Shown here piece by piece: positions 32,894 through 42,604 of a stretch of 46,104 bases of DNA. The position numbers and the translations under genes are program-made. Origin of the DNA: Paludibacter sp. (GTDB lineage Bacteria; Bacteroidota; Bacteroidia; Bacteroidales; Paludibacteraceae); the NCBI GenBank assembly GCA_010365115.1, contig JAAFGX010000025.1:1-46104 (forward strand). Reading direction: 5' to 3'. Numbering within the stretch: the first letter of the stretch is position 1; every line of letters begins with the position of its first letter. The notes beneath the pieces are model-generated. The model was not told the DNA's origin. It saw nothing but the letters and a program-made list of their open reading frames with translations, and searched no databases.

Positions 32894-33607
32894 CTATTTC
32901 ACTGTAAAAAACATAGCCACAGTTCCAATGTCCATCAAAGAATGAACAATCATGATATACGGAAATAATCTGGGTCGTAACTTAAGACATAATCCGATAA
33001 AAAAGGCGAATAATAGAAACATGCCGAACCGCCATACTATAAATTTCCAGTCAAAAATAAGTGGGAGAGCAACATGTTGTAATGCAAGAAACAACGATGC
33101 AAGCATCCAGGCTGACCAGCCGTTTTTCAACCGCTTTTCCAACCTTGGCATCAGATACGCGAAATAAAAAGGAAGTTCAACGATTCCCTGAGTGATAGCC
33201 CAAAAGAAACCAATAATAATGAGCCATAAAGGAATGGAGCGAAAAAATAATTGCAATGGAACTTCATCCGAACCGTATAATAATTCAACCAGCAACGTAT
33301 TCGGGAGCATCGCTAGAGGAACGGTTATTATCAATATTCCAATCAACAATAACACATCTTTCCACCAGTCATTTTTTATAAATCTGAAATTATCGAAATA
33401 GCGGATTCCCTTTTGGCTGAAATACCTTTGCATTACAATGAAAGTGACAATATTGGTCAACAATCCACCGATAATCCACCAACCCTGTGATGTTTTCCAT
33501 GCTTCGTTTATGTTTAGAAAAAAGAAAACAAGTGCCAGCAAACTCTGAAACAAAGCAAACATTACAAATCTCAAAAAAAGCATTGGGAAAGGGCTGACAT
33601 TTTTCAT
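32894..33607 (-). CDS. Divergent CPBP-like membrane protein
   Basis: Protein of 237 residues with about seven membrane helices. The order of segments matches CPBP proteases, but the key residues are altered: the first motif reads GIVELPFYFAYLMPRL (a single Glu, no EExxxR), the second keeps a His (LFLALQHVALPL), the third reads MIVHSLMDIG. It may be an inactive or divergent member. It has its own promoter with a palindromic operator-like site (33659-33696) and is separate from the kinase operon. Confidence 0.6.
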   Translation of the reverse strand: MKNVSPFPMLFLRFVMFALFQSLLALVFFFLNINEAWKTSQGWWIIGGLLTNIVTFIVMQRYFSQKGIRYFDNFRFIKNDWWKDVLLLIGILIITVPLAMLPNTLLVELLYGSDEVPLQLFFRSIPLWLIIIGFFWAITQGIVELPFYFAYLMPRLEKRLKNGWSAWMLASLFLALQHVALPLIFDWKFIVWRFGMFLLFAFFIGLCLKLRPRLFPYIMIVHSLMDIGTVAMFFTVK

Positions 33608-33658
33608 TGATATTCATATTTATAATACGTTTCAAGGTCAATTATCTAAAATTCAGTT

Positions 33659-33696
33659 CAAAAATAAAACTAAAATTTGTGAACAACAAATTTTAG
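33659..33696 (-). promoter_or_regulatory. Promoter and operator-like palindrome of the divergent CPBP gene
   Basis: Minus strand TTTG (33687-33690), 20 nt, TATTTTTG (33659-33666). A perfect 11-bp inverted repeat CTAAAATTTGT-GAACA-ACAAATTTTAG (33670-33696) covers the -33 region, a typical repressor or activator position. Confidence 0.65.
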
Positions 33697-33889
33697 TTGT
33701 TGAAAACCGTTTTTTTGTACCTGAAACCCAGGATTTTGGTATTGAAACCTTGATTTTTGAGCTTGAACCTTTCTATATTCTCAATCTGATACTGCTATTG
33801 ATCAATTATTTGGTTGTTCTCTTTACGTGTTTTTTATTGGTCTTATTATTTAATATTTTTTCAACGCAAAGATAAAACCTAAATATTTA

Positions 33890-34016
33890 ATGCGAAAGAT
33901 GCGGATGACCGAAGCCTTACGATAATAGACGCACTTCTCATTACTGAGGATACTGAGGTTGGCAACCTGTTGGGTGGCTTCAAAAATAGTCAAACCCATT
34001 ATCTGAATCGAGCATA
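33890..34016 (+). pseudogene. Possible coding remnant without a start codon
   Basis: An open frame of about 40 codons with no ATG reads AKDADDRSLTIIDALLIT, then EDTEVGNLLGGFKNSQTHYL, NRA-stop. The composition looks coding, but the family is not recognised and there is an upstream stop. It lies in the 1.2-kb gap 33608-34823. Confidence 0.3.
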
Positions 34017-34191
34017 ACCAAATCAAAACATCAGTTATCTTTTACCCTTCTTGTTTTAACTGGGAATGCGATGTTTTGTGTCGTTCATTTTTCTGCAGAT
34101 AAGCTATTTAATGTTTTTATTTATAATTATCCGCAATTAACGTATCTAAGTATTTGTAAGAATATAATGTCGCATTTTTTCAATAAGAATG

Positions 34192-34216
34192 GAACCTGCC
34201 TGCGGTAGGCAGGTTC
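34192..34216 (+). repeat. Hairpin GAACCTGCCT-GCGGT-AGGCAGGTTC
   Basis: Perfect 10-bp stem followed by TATTTTTATATT on the plus strand. The core CCTGCCTGCGG..GGCAGG also occurs at 34710-34724, so it is probably a REP-type unit and also terminator-like. Confidence 0.7.
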
Positions 34217-34469
34217 TATTTTTATATTTAATTTATTGTGAATATAGAACATTATTTCTTTCCAAACACTTAAGTTCTGCCTTACAGGTAGTTTTTTTTA
34301 ATTCTTCATAACCGCAAGTAGATGACATACGGTTGTGAACATCTTACTTTTCAAGCCATATTGATTTTCTGCACACTTTGCGGATAATTATTTTGATTTT
34401 TATTTATAGCATGCTTCTGAAGTATTAGGAACTTTGAATTTTGTACTGCTAACTTATACACAACAATAT

Positions 34470-34501
34470 TTTGTCTTTTCGTTACAATTTCCCTATATTT
34501 G
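34470..34501 (+). promoter_or_regulatory. Strong-consensus promoter pointing toward rarA
   Basis: TTTG (34470-34473), 20 nt, TATATTTG (34494-34501). The gene is 320 bp downstream, so the transcript would have a long leader that includes the palindrome cluster, or it may make a small RNA. Confidence 0.55.
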
Positions 34502-34524
34502 TGCGAAAATAGGGGATGAACTCA

Positions 34525-34735
34525 TTCATATTATACCAAATGATACCAAATGAATTTTTATTTCAGCCCAAAGTCAACTTTGGTATAATGCCGATCGAGC
34601 ATTTCGAGATTCCGCTTGCGGAAGGCATATCGTAGCATAGCGGAGATCCCGTATACGGGAGAAATAAACAGTAAAATCCTGTTAGACGGGATGTTCCATT
34701 AGACGCACTTGCCTGCGGCAGGCAGGGTCGACATT
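34525..34735. repeat. Palindrome cluster upstream of rarA
   Basis: TATACCAAA (34532-34540; a second partial copy follows) with inverted partner TTTGGTATA (34579-34587); TTCCGC-TT-GCGGAA (34610-34623); perfect palindrome TCCCGTATACGGGA (34647-34660); TGCCTG-CGG-CAGGCA (34710-34724). These are typical REP-like intergenic repeats. The remainder of 33697-34823 holds nothing else recognised apart from the features listed. Confidence 0.75.
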
Positions 34736-34823
34736 GAACTGAATTATTTCTGCAATCGGTATTTTTAACAGTTCAACAACAAACAGTTTTTCAATTTTCT
34801 TCAATTTCAATAAATTTTTCCAA

Positions 34824-36092
34824 ATGCCACCTTTAGCTGAAAGACTTCGCCCGCAAACACTCGATCATTATATCGGGCAGAAACATCTGGTTGGTGAGAA
34901 AGCCATTCTTCGTCAGATGATTGAGTCGGGGCGTGTAGCCTCATTTATACTTTGGGGACCACCGGGAGTGGGGAAAACAACGTTGGCAAAAATTATTGCT
35001 AACAAACTGGATCGTCCTTTTTATACTTTGAGTGCCGTGACTTCAGGAGTTAAAGATGTTCGCGAAGTGATTGAAAAAGCCAAAACGAGCCGTTTTTTTT
35101 CGCAGGTTGGAAATCCGATTTTGTTTATAGATGAAATTCACCGTTTTAGCAAATCGCAACAAGATTCATTGCTTGGTGCGGTTGAAAACGGAACGGTGAC
35201 GTTAATTGGTGCTACCACCGAAAATCCTTCGTTTGAAGTGATAACTCCTTTATTGTCACGTTGTCAGGTCTATGTACTCAAGCCGTTGGATAATGGAGAC
35301 TTATTGGAATTGGCGAATTATGCCATCAAAACGGACAGTGAACTTAAAAACCGCGAAATTGTTTTTGAGGAAACCGAATCGTTATTGCGCTATTCGGGCG
35401 GTGACGCACGTAAACTGCTCAATATATTGGAGTTGGTTGTTGATTCCGAAACGGATGACAAAGTGGTATTTACAAATGAAATTGTAACCGAACGTCTTCA
35501 ACAAAATCCTTCGGCTTACGATAAAGATGGTGAAATGCATTACGACATTATCTCGGCTTTTATAAAATCCATTCGTGGAAGCGATCCTGATGCTGCTATT
35601 TATTGGTTGGCCCGAATGGTTGCGGGAGGTGAGGACCCGAAATTTATTGCCCGTAGATTAGTGATTTCGGCAGCAGAGGATATCGGATTAGCAAATCCGA
35701 ATGCTTTGTTGCTTGCAAATGCCTGTTTTGATGCGTTGCAAAAAATCGGTTGGCCGGAAGGTCGTATCATTCTTGCCGAAGCAACCGTTTATCTAGCATC
35801 TTCACCCAAAAGTAATTCGGCTTATCTGGCCATTGATGAGGCATTAGCATTGGTTGAACGCACTGGAAACTTGCCTGTACCATTACATTTGCGAAATTCT
35901 CCTACAAAACTTATGAAAGATTTGAATTATGGGAAAAACTATAAATACTCACACGATTTTCCAAATCATTTTGTGGAACAACAATTTATGCCCGATGAGT
36001 TAACGAAAGAACGCATTTGGAAAGTCCAAAATAATCCTACCGAAAGCAAGCTTGGCGATTGGCTTCGAGCATTATGGAAAGGTCGGTTTTGA
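34824..36092 (+). CDS. rarA: Replication-associated recombination protein A (RarA/MgsA AAA+ ATPase)
   Basis: Clamp-loader-like AAA+ ATPase of 422 residues that acts at stalled replication forks. It shows Walker A GPPGVGKT (45-52), Walker B FIDEIHRF (101-108), sensor 1 GATTENPS, Arg-finger region LLSRCQVY, and the C-terminal tetramerisation part (RRLVISAAEDIGLANP, LHLRNSPTKLMK). The opening MPPLAERLRPQTLDHYIGQKHL is characteristic of the family. It stands alone on the plus strand and is followed by a strong terminator. Close to full length. Confidence 0.95.
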   Translation: MPPLAERLRPQTLDHYIGQKHLVGEKAILRQMIESGRVASFILWGPPGVGKTTLAKIIANKLDRPFYTLSAVTSGVKDVREVIEKAKTSRFFSQVGNPILFIDEIHRFSKSQQDSLLGAVENGTVTLIGATTENPSFEVITPLLSRCQVYVLKPLDNGDLLELANYAIKTDSELKNREIVFEETESLLRYSGGDARKLLNILELVVDSETDDKVVFTNEIVTERLQQNPSAYDKDGEMHYDIISAFIKSIRGSDPDAAIYWLARMVAGGEDPKFIARRLVISAAEDIGLANPNALLLANACFDALQKIGWPEGRIILAEATVYLASSPKSNSAYLAIDEALALVERTGNLPVPLHLRNSPTKLMKDLNYGKNYKYSHDFPNHFVEQQFMPDELTKERIWKVQNNPTESKLGDWLRALWKGRF

Positions 36093-36125
36093 GAAGTGTA
36101 ATTTGAAATCTAAATTACCAAATAG

Positions 36126-36166
36126 AAAAGACTCTGTTAAACTTAGTTTAGCAGAGTCTTTTTTTT
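36126..36166 (+). terminator. Terminator of rarA
   Basis: AAAAGACTCTG / CAGAGTCTTTT stem, extended inside by AAAC/GTTT, followed by a T-run, 33 bp past the stop. The rest of the gap to 36347 shows nothing clear. Confidence 0.85.
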
Positions 36167-36347
36167 GATGGTTTACTTTTTAATGTTGGTATAGAAACCA
36201 ATTAAGTTATTGACAATTATTATTGATAGATTATTTTGGAATAACTTTCAGTCTTGATATCTTTCACTAGTATATATTTTTACTAATTTATGTAGCAGAG
36301 GTCTTTGAGTCCTCTATCGGGAGATTTAGGAGGCTTCTAGAAACCAA

Positions 36348-37331
36348 TTAGATAGAAAGTATTTGAATTACTCCCAATAAATTTTCGTTTACAGGTTTAT
36401 CATCTTTAATGGCTTTCGTAAATGGCACATGCACAATTACATCGTTTACTATACCAATCATAATACTTCTTTGCTCATCCATTAATGCATCTATAGCTGC
36501 AACACCCATTCTACTTGCCAGAATTCTATCGTAAGCAGTCGGTGAACCGCCTCGTTGAATGTGTCCCAGAATTGTCACTCGCACATCATATTCAGGATGT
36601 TCTTTGTGCATGCGCTCTGCAAGTCCGTAAGCACCACCAGTAATTTCGCTTTCAGCAACAATTACAATGCTACTGTTTTTTGATTTTCTGAAACCGTTTT
36701 TAATTAACTCTTCAAGTTGGTCAACTTTAGTTTCGCGTTCGGGTATTATCGCTGCTTCGGCACCAGATGCAAGTGCACTGTTCAATGCCAAAAAACCGGC
36801 ATCACGACCCATAACTTCAATGAAAAACAAGCGTTCGTGAGATGAAGCAGTGTCGCGGATTTTATCAACAGCCTCTATAATCGTATTTAAAGCTGTATCG
36901 TAGCCAATGGTTGAGTCAGTTCCATATAAATCATTGTCAATCGTTCCTGGGAGTCCAACAATTGGTATATTAAACTCTTGAGCAAAAATTCGAGCTCCTG
37001 TAAAAGTTCCATCTCCTCCTATCACCACTAAAGCATCAATTTTTTCACGTTTCATTGTTTCGTAAGCTACCTTTCTACCTTCGACTGAATGAAATTCCAT
37101 GCAGCGGGCTGTTTTGAGGATTGTACCGCCCTGTTGAATAATATTACTCACATTTTGAGTCTGGAATTCTGAAATTTCTCCGGTAATCAATCCTTTATAT
37201 CCTTTATAAACTGCTTTTACACGAATGCCATTGAAAATTGCAGCACGTGTTACTGCCCTAATGGCAGCATTCATTCCAGGTGCATCACCACCCGATGTCA
37301 ATAAACCAATACACTTAATTTCGTACTTCAT
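36348..37331 (-). CDS. pfkA: ATP-dependent 6-phosphofructokinase
   Basis: Glycolytic kinase of 327 residues that phosphorylates fructose 6-phosphate. Visible sites are [13 protein letters not shown] (14-26), GGDGT (105-109), the catalytic TIDND (130-134; Asp132 as base), [11 protein letters not shown] and [15 protein letters not shown]. Length and motifs fit the bacterial ATP-dependent, allosteric group. It is 31 bp downstream of ispH in the porQ-cmk-ispH-pfkA run and is the last gene of that operon. Confidence 0.96.
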   Translation of the reverse strand: MKYEIKCIGLLTSGGDAPGMNAAIRAVTRAAIFNGIRVKAVYKGYKGLITGEISEFQTQNVSNIIQQGGTILKTARCMEFHSVEGRKVAYETMKREKIDALVVIGGDGTFTGARIFAQEFNIPIVGLPGTIDNDLYGTDSTIGYDTALNTIIEAVDKIRDTASSHERLFFIEVMGRDAGFLALNSALASGAEAAIIPERETKVDQLEELIKNGFRKSKNSSIVIVAESEITGGAYGLAERMHKEHPEYDVRVTILGHIQRGGSPTAYDRILASRMGVAAIDALMDEQRSIMIGIVNDVIVHVPFTKAIKDDKPVNENLLGVIQILSI

Positions 37332-37362
37332 TTTTTAATATATGAATTAAACTAAACCCGTT

Positions 37363-38235
37363 TTATTTTTTAACCTGTTTATCTTTCAATTTTGAAGCTA
37401 CTTCTTCCATTACCCAACGAGGAGTAGAAGTAGCACCACAAATTCCAATTTTTTTTGTCAAATCAATATCTAAACTTTCAATCTCCTCCGCTGCAGAAAC
37501 TAAATATGTATTTGGATTGATTTTTTTGCTATGTTCAAACAGTACTTTGCCGTTTGAACTTTTTTTGCCACTTACGAAAATTATAATGTCATTTTGTTTT
37601 GCAAAGGTAGTTATATTTGGAATTCTATTTGCAACTTGTCGGCAAATTGTGTCATAATGTTCGAAACTTAAACTATCTTCTGTCTTTTGCGTTAATGTTT
37701 CAACTAGATGATTGAAACCATCCAGTGATTTGGTAGTTTGCGAGAAAAGTCGGATATTTTTAGAAAAATCGACTTTGTTCAATTCCGATTCATCTTCAAT
37801 CACTATAGCTTTCCCTCCGGTTTGTCCAACTAAACCATTTACTTCGGCATGACCATGATGACCGTAAATTACAATTTGAGTATCATCTGATGGTGCATTT
37901 TCGTAAGCTTTTTTTATGCGGGATTGTAATTTGAGCACTACAGGACATGAAGCATCTATTAACGTAATATTGTTCTTTTCTGCAATTTGGTATGTTAGTG
38001 GCGGTTCTCCATGAGCACGAAGTAAAACTTTGGCATCGTGCAACTGTGCAAATTGTTGATGATCGATCGTTATCAATCCTAGCTTTGCTAAACGTTCAAC
38101 CTCCTGACCATTATGAACAATATCACCCAAACAATATAATGTACCGCCTTTTGCAAGCTCTTCCTCTGCTTTGTTAATGGCTTTGACCACTCCAAAACAA
38201 AAGCCAGATTTATTATCAATTTCTATATTTGACAT
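37363..38235 (-). CDS. ispH: 4-hydroxy-3-methylbut-2-enyl diphosphate reductase
   Basis: Iron-sulfur enzyme of the last step of the MEP isoprenoid pathway, 290 residues. The cluster cysteines are in SGFCFGV (Cys13), ASCPVV and GICGATSTP; substrate-site motifs are DIVHNGQEV, RAHGEP, YGHHGHAEV, FVSGKKSSNGK. The ATG at 38235 (MSNIEIDNKSGFCFG) was chosen over 38274 because the extra 13 codons do not fit the family. It lies between cmk and pfkA. Confidence 0.95.
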   Translation of the reverse strand: MSNIEIDNKSGFCFGVVKAINKAEEELAKGGTLYCLGDIVHNGQEVERLAKLGLITIDHQQFAQLHDAKVLLRAHGEPPLTYQIAEKNNITLIDASCPVVLKLQSRIKKAYENAPSDDTQIVIYGHHGHAEVNGLVGQTGGKAIVIEDESELNKVDFSKNIRLFSQTTKSLDGFNHLVETLTQKTEDSLSFEHYDTICRQVANRIPNITTFAKQNDIIIFVSGKKSSNGKVLFEHSKKINPNTYLVSAAEEIESLDIDLTKKIGICGATSTPRWVMEEVASKLKDKQVKK

Positions 38236-38329
38236 ATTATTTTCTTTATTTAAAATTACTTTATGCAAAATCAAACAATAATTTCAATTAATAGTTTAAT
38301 ATAAACGCTTTGCCAAAAAAAAATAAATG

Positions 38330-39019
38330 TCAATCAATCCGAGTTTTTTCTGTAAATAATTCGTGTAAAATCTTTTGTTGCTCAATGGGAGTGAGGTTTG
38401 AATTGTCGATAATAATAGCATCATCAGCTTTCCGTAGTGGACTTTCCGTTCTGTTTTGATCGCGGTCGTCCCGTTCAATTACATTTGCTAATACATTATT
38501 GTAATCAACAGCGTCACCTTTGACATTCATTTCCTGAAAACGTCGTTGAGCTCTTATTTCTGGATCGGCGGTCAGAAAAATTTTTAGTTCTGCTTCTGGA
38601 AAAACTACAGTGCCAATATCACGGCCATCCATAACAATTCCCTTTTTTAATCCCATTAATTGTTGTTGACGTACTAATTCGCGCCTTACAAATCGCAAAG
38701 TGCTTACACGGCTAGCACCGTTTGCTACCTCCAAAGTCCGGATTTCAGATTCAACATTTTCATCGTTTAAATAGGTTTCGGAGACTCCATTTGAATTCGT
38801 TCTGAATTCAATGCGAATATCTTGAATGTGTTTTTCTAATTCTTCACTGTTAATGCCAGTTTCTGTCATCCAGTTATTTTTTATGCAAAACAATGAAACC
38901 GCACGGTACATAGCACCTGTGTCTACATAAATATATCCGGTTTCGCGGGCAAGTTCTTTTGCCATAGTGCTTTTTCCACAAGATGAAAATCCATCTATAG
39001 CGACAATTATACGATTCAT
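38330..39019 (-). CDS. cmk: Cytidylate kinase
   Basis: Phosphorylates CMP/dCMP, 229 residues. The P-loop is IDGFSSCGKST (8-18). YVDTGAMYRA, the MDGRDIGTVVFP segment and RAQRRFQEM (LID) are all typical. The ATG at 39019 (MNRIIVAIDG) was preferred to 39052, because family members start directly before the first strand. It sits downstream of porQ, the order seen in many Bacteroidales. Confidence 0.95.
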   Translation of the reverse strand: MNRIIVAIDGFSSCGKSTMAKELARETGYIYVDTGAMYRAVSLFCIKNNWMTETGINSEELEKHIQDIRIEFRTNSNGVSETYLNDENVESEIRTLEVANGASRVSTLRFVRRELVRQQQLMGLKKGIVMDGRDIGTVVFPEAELKIFLTADPEIRAQRRFQEMNVKGDAVDYNNVLANVIERDDRDQNRTESPLRKADDAIIIDNSNLTPIEQQKILHELFTEKTRID

Positions 39020-39105
39020 TTTATTGATATTTTGAAAAGTTTGATCTCCCAAGACAAGTGAAGCATTTTCGCATACTTAATCAAAGAAACACAAGTTGTT
39101 TTAAA

Positions 39106-40146
39106 TTAAGGTCGAAATTCGTTTAGAGAAGTGCTGATAGAGAATTGATATGAATAATTACCTACCTGAAATTGTGTCATCCCAAACCCAACATGAAATT
39201 TATATAACTTAATACCACCACCAAATGAAAATCCAGCCATTGATTTAAATCCTGGCATTAACATTTCTGCATGACGACGGTGATTATATGCTGCGGTAAG
39301 ATAAAAACTTTTTGTAGGTACAAATTCAACTGCAATGATGGAATGGCGGAAAGCCATATCAATAAATCCAATATCTTTAGACGACGAATTGTTGTCAAGT
39401 AAATCAGAAGGCTGATTTGTAGATTGATACGATAAATCCCATTTTTGCAGATTGTGTAAAGTGAGTGAAAGGCGTAAAGGTGCATGAGATAGTTTTTTAC
39501 TCATACCTAACTGAATATCGAAAGGAAGTGGTTCGTAATGTTGACCCATTTCATCTGAATAATAGCCTTTGAATTGAGTTCCTATATTTCGAAGTACTAA
39601 ACCGGCAGAAAAGAGATCGCTAGTACTTTTATAATTCACTCCTGCGTCTATTGCTACACCGAAACTTGTGTAATGCTCGTATGCCGAATAGACTGGTTTA
39701 AGAGTACCTCCAACTGTAATTTTATCGGTAATAGGTCTGGCATAAATTAAACTTAAAGCATAATCTTTTGCAGTAAATTCACCAATTATCTCATTTAATT
39801 CAGTCGTTTCTTTAAATAATCCATAATCAACGTACTGAATTCCGACAGCAATATAATTTTTGCTTCCAAAAGTACGGCTATAAACAGCCGACCCAAATTT
39901 AATGTCGGCTAAATAATTTGCCATGTTTAAGCCAACTACATTGTGCATTTCCGATGTTAATAATGCTGGGTTTTGAAATGCAAAGTTTAGGTCATTGTCT
40001 CTCAACGATACATTTGAACCACCCAAAGCAGCCAAGCGAGAAGAAACAGGAAGGTTTAAAAACTGATATACTCCTTGTCCTGCCTGTGAAAAAATCTGAA
40101 AACAAGACATTGCAAAAAACAAGTATGTGAAAAATATCTTAGTCAT
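39106..40146 (-). CDS. porQ: Type IX secretion system protein PorQ
   Basis: Outer-membrane protein of 346 residues with a signal peptide (1-20) and the PorQ signature GQGVYQFLNLPVSSRLAALGG followed by DNDLNFAFQNPALL and a PorV/FadL-like barrel (YALSLIYARPITDKITVGGTLK split here into strands, SAGLVLRNIG, FSISTSLNEF). In T9SS, PorQ takes part in anchoring secreted proteins to lipopolysaccharide with PorU, PorV and PorZ. The cmk-ispH-pfkA genes follow on the same strand. A good promoter lies at 40235-40267. Its presence shows that the host has, or had, a type IX system. Confidence 0.9.
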   Translation of the reverse strand: MTKIFFTYLFFAMSCFQIFSQAGQGVYQFLNLPVSSRLAALGGSNVSLRDNDLNFAFQNPALLTSEMHNVVGLNMANYLADIKFGSAVYSRTFGSKNYIAVGIQYVDYGLFKETTELNEIIGEFTAKDYALSLIYARPITDKITVGGTLKPVYSAYEHYTSFGVAIDAGVNYKSTSDLFSAGLVLRNIGTQFKGYYSDEMGQHYEPLPFDIQLGMSKKLSHAPLRLSLTLHNLQKWDLSYQSTNQPSDLLDNNSSSKDIGFIDMAFRHSIIAVEFVPTKSFYLTAAYNHRRHAEMLMPGFKSMAGFSFGGGIKLYKFHVGFGMTQFQVGNYSYQFSISTSLNEFRP

Positions 40147-40234
40147 TAATTACTTAAATTATTGAATTCTGAGCTAATCTTAATAAAAAAACAAAAAAAA
40201 ATGATTTTAATCACCATTTTTCAAAAAAAACACC

Positions 40235-40267
40235 CAAAGATACACTATTTTTGTGTTCTGAAAGCAA
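40235..40267 (-). promoter_or_regulatory. Promoter of the porQ operon
   Basis: Minus strand TTGC (40264-40267), 21 nt, TATCTTTG (40235-40242), about 89 bp before the ATG. Confidence 0.6.
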
Positions 40268-40418
40268 GCTATTAAAAATACTACAATACTAAACGAAAAA
40301 AAACGGGAAAATTATATTTTATTCAAATATAAAGTTGAAAAATTTAGAATAATATGCAAATAGAAAAAGAATTTTATTTTTTTCATGATTTGACAAATGA
40401 ACTTTAAAAAAAATATAT

Positions 40419-40426
40419 TACATTTG
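40419..40426 (+). promoter_or_regulatory. -7 element of the TonB-family gene
   Basis: TACATTTG, 35 bp before the ATG. The nearest TTTG (40389-40392) is 26 nt upstream, wider than normal. The divergent gap 40147-40460 holds both promoters and nothing else recognised. Confidence 0.5.
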
Positions 40427-40460
40427 CCCAACCAAAATTTCAAAATTAAATAACATAATT

Positions 40461-41141
40461 ATGGACTTAAAAAAATCACCAAAAGCCTCGTTAGAAGACA
40501 AAAAAATGTTTTTTCTTTTAATGGGTTTCGTTATGGTTTTGTCTTTGGTTTACATTGGCTTGGAATGGACCCAGTCTGAGGTTACAGTTTACGACAATGT
40601 AAATACAGATTTTCTTGTTGAAGATGAACTCGATGTAATTCAAACAACCCAGGACCAACCGCCACCACCGCCACCACCTCCTGCACCAGAAGTGGTTGAA
40701 GTTTTAAACGTAGTTGAAAATGACAAGGTCACAGCTTCTATTAAAATTGACACAGAAGATGACAAAAATAAAGTCGTTATTGTTAATGCGCCTGTTGCAG
40801 CTCCTGTTGTTGAAGAAGAAGACAATGTAGTTTTTCAAGTTGTAGAAACTATGCCTACATTTCCGGGTGGAGATGCTGAATTGTTCAAATTCTTAAGTAA
40901 CAATGTGAAGTATCCGGTAATTGCTCAGGAAAATGGCATACAAGGACGTGTAATTTGTCAATTTGTAGTGAACAAGGATGGATCAATTGTAGATGTGGAG
41001 GTTGTTCGTAGTGTTGATGCTAGTTTGGATAAAGAAGCAATCCGTGTAATTAAATCGATGCCAAAATGGTCTCCCGGTAAGCAACGCGGTAAACCGGTAC
41101 GTGTAAAATACACCTTGCCGGTAAACTTTAAATTACAATAA
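40461..41141 (+). CDS. TonB-family energy-transducing protein
   Basis: Protein of 226 residues. One N-terminal membrane helix (about 15-36) is followed by a periplasmic proline-rich stretch (QDQPPPPPPPPAPEVVEV, 64-82) and a C-terminal TonB domain (about 130-226) with TFPGGDAELFKFL, YPVIAQENGIQGRV, VVRSVDASLDKEAI and KYTLPVNF. This is the Bacteroidota form of TonB that energises outer-membrane receptors. No exbB or exbD is adjacent. It is terminated by the hairpin at 41210-41241. Confidence 0.9.
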   Translation: MDLKKSPKASLEDKKMFFLLMGFVMVLSLVYIGLEWTQSEVTVYDNVNTDFLVEDELDVIQTTQDQPPPPPPPPAPEVVEVLNVVENDKVTASIKIDTEDDKNKVVIVNAPVAAPVVEEEDNVVFQVVETMPTFPGGDAELFKFLSNNVKYPVIAQENGIQGRVICQFVVNKDGSIVDVEVVRSVDASLDKEAIRVIKSMPKWSPGKQRGKPVRVKYTLPVNFKLQ

Positions 41142-41209
41142 AAGAGATTGGAACTCAGAACGATTGCACCAACGGTCAGTCTGTTTTGTTCTGAACTGAA
41201 AAAATAAAA

Positions 41210-41241
41210 AAACCGTTTGGTAATTCCAAACGGTTTTTTTT
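41210..41241 (+). terminator. Terminator of the TonB-family gene
   Basis: Perfect 11-bp stem AAACCGTTTGG / CCAAACGGTTT with a 5-nt loop, then a T-run. Confidence 0.88.
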
Positions 41242-41339
41242 ATAACATTGACTTTCCCTGAAATAAAATACTGTTTATATTTATTTAATAATCGGGACTA
41301 AAATTGCAAGAGAATTGTGCTTCACTAAAAAAATGAAAA

Positions 41340-42542
41340 ATGAAAACAGAGATATATGAAGAAAAAGCTGTTTTGGTGGGAGTGATAACCCAAATCCAAA
41401 ATGAAGAGAAAGCACGTGAATATCTTGATGAACTTGCATTTTTAGCAGAAACAGCAGGCGCATCACCCGAAAAACTATTTTTCCAACGTCTTGAATTTCC
41501 AAATCCAAAAACGTATGTAGGGCCGGGAAAACTTTTTGAAATAAAGCAGTTTGTTGATGAGAATGAAATTGGAGTCGTTATTTTCGACGATGAATTATCA
41601 CCTAAACAATTACGTAATATTGAAGCAGAATTAAAAGTTCTGATATTGGACAGAACAAGTTTGATCCTGGATATTTTTGCAAAACGCGCACAAACTGCTA
41701 ATGCAAAAACACAGGTTGAACTGGCGCAATGTCAATATATGTTACCCAGATTGACTCGTTTGTGGACACATCTTGAACGTCAACAAGGTGGTATTGGGAT
41801 GAGAGGTCCGGGTGAAACGCAAATAGAAACCGATCGCAGAATAATTCTAACGAAAATCTCATTGTTGAAACAAAATCTGAAAGATATTGATCAGCAAATG
41901 GCTACACAACGTAAAAACCGTGGAAAAATGGTTCGTGTTGCATTGGTAGGTTATACAAATGTAGGAAAGTCAACATTAATGAATTTGATAAGTAAATCAG
42001 ATATATTTGCTGAAAACAAACTATTTGCAACTTTAGACACCACTGTCAGAAAAGTGATTATTGACAATTTGCCATTTCTGCTTTCAGACACCGTTGGTTT
42101 TATCCGAAAATTACCTCATCATTTGATTCAATCATTTAAATCTACATTGGATGAAGTGCGCGAAGCAGATTTACTGCTTCATGTAGTGGATGTTTCTCAT
42201 TCCAATTTTGAAGAGCAACTTGAAGTAGTAAATCAAACTTTGAAAGAAATAGATCCGCTCGAAAAGCCTATGATATTGGTTTTTAATAAAATAGATGCAT
42301 TCACATATACACCAAAGGATCATGACGATTTAGCTCCTGTAAGACGCGAAAACTATAGTCTGGAGGAATTAAAAAAAACATGGATGGCAAAAATGCATGA
42401 CAATTGTATTTTTATTTCAGCACGGGAGAAACTAAATATTGATGAATTGAAGGAACTGATGTATAGTAAAATTAAAGCCATTCATATTGAACGTTATCCG
42501 TATAACGATTTTCTTTTTCAGAAATATACCGATATTGAATAA
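41340..42542 (+). CDS. hflX: GTPase HflX
   Basis: Ribosome-associated GTPase of 400 residues that splits stalled ribosomes. The N-terminal HflX domain ends with the glycine-rich GMRGPGETQIETDRR. The G domain has G1 GYTNVGKST, G3 DTVGFIRKLPHHLI and G4 NKID. Length and order match the family. The ATG is 99 bp past the terminator of the preceding gene; no clear promoter octamer was found. Confidence 0.95.
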   Translation: MKTEIYEEKAVLVGVITQIQNEEKAREYLDELAFLAETAGASPEKLFFQRLEFPNPKTYVGPGKLFEIKQFVDENEIGVVIFDDELSPKQLRNIEAELKVLILDRTSLILDIFAKRAQTANAKTQVELAQCQYMLPRLTRLWTHLERQQGGIGMRGPGETQIETDRRIILTKISLLKQNLKDIDQQMATQRKNRGKMVRVALVGYTNVGKSTLMNLISKSDIFAENKLFATLDTTVRKVIIDNLPFLLSDTVGFIRKLPHHLIQSFKSTLDEVREADLLLHVVDVSHSNFEEQLEVVNQTLKEIDPLEKPMILVFNKIDAFTYTPKDHDDLAPVRRENYSLEELKKTWMAKMHDNCIFISAREKLNIDELKELMYSKIKAIHIERYPYNDFLFQKYTDIE

Positions 42543-42604
42543 AATATAATAGCTTGATTTCTAGATTTTAAATTTTGTAATGTACAATTGAAAAATTAAA
42601 TTTT

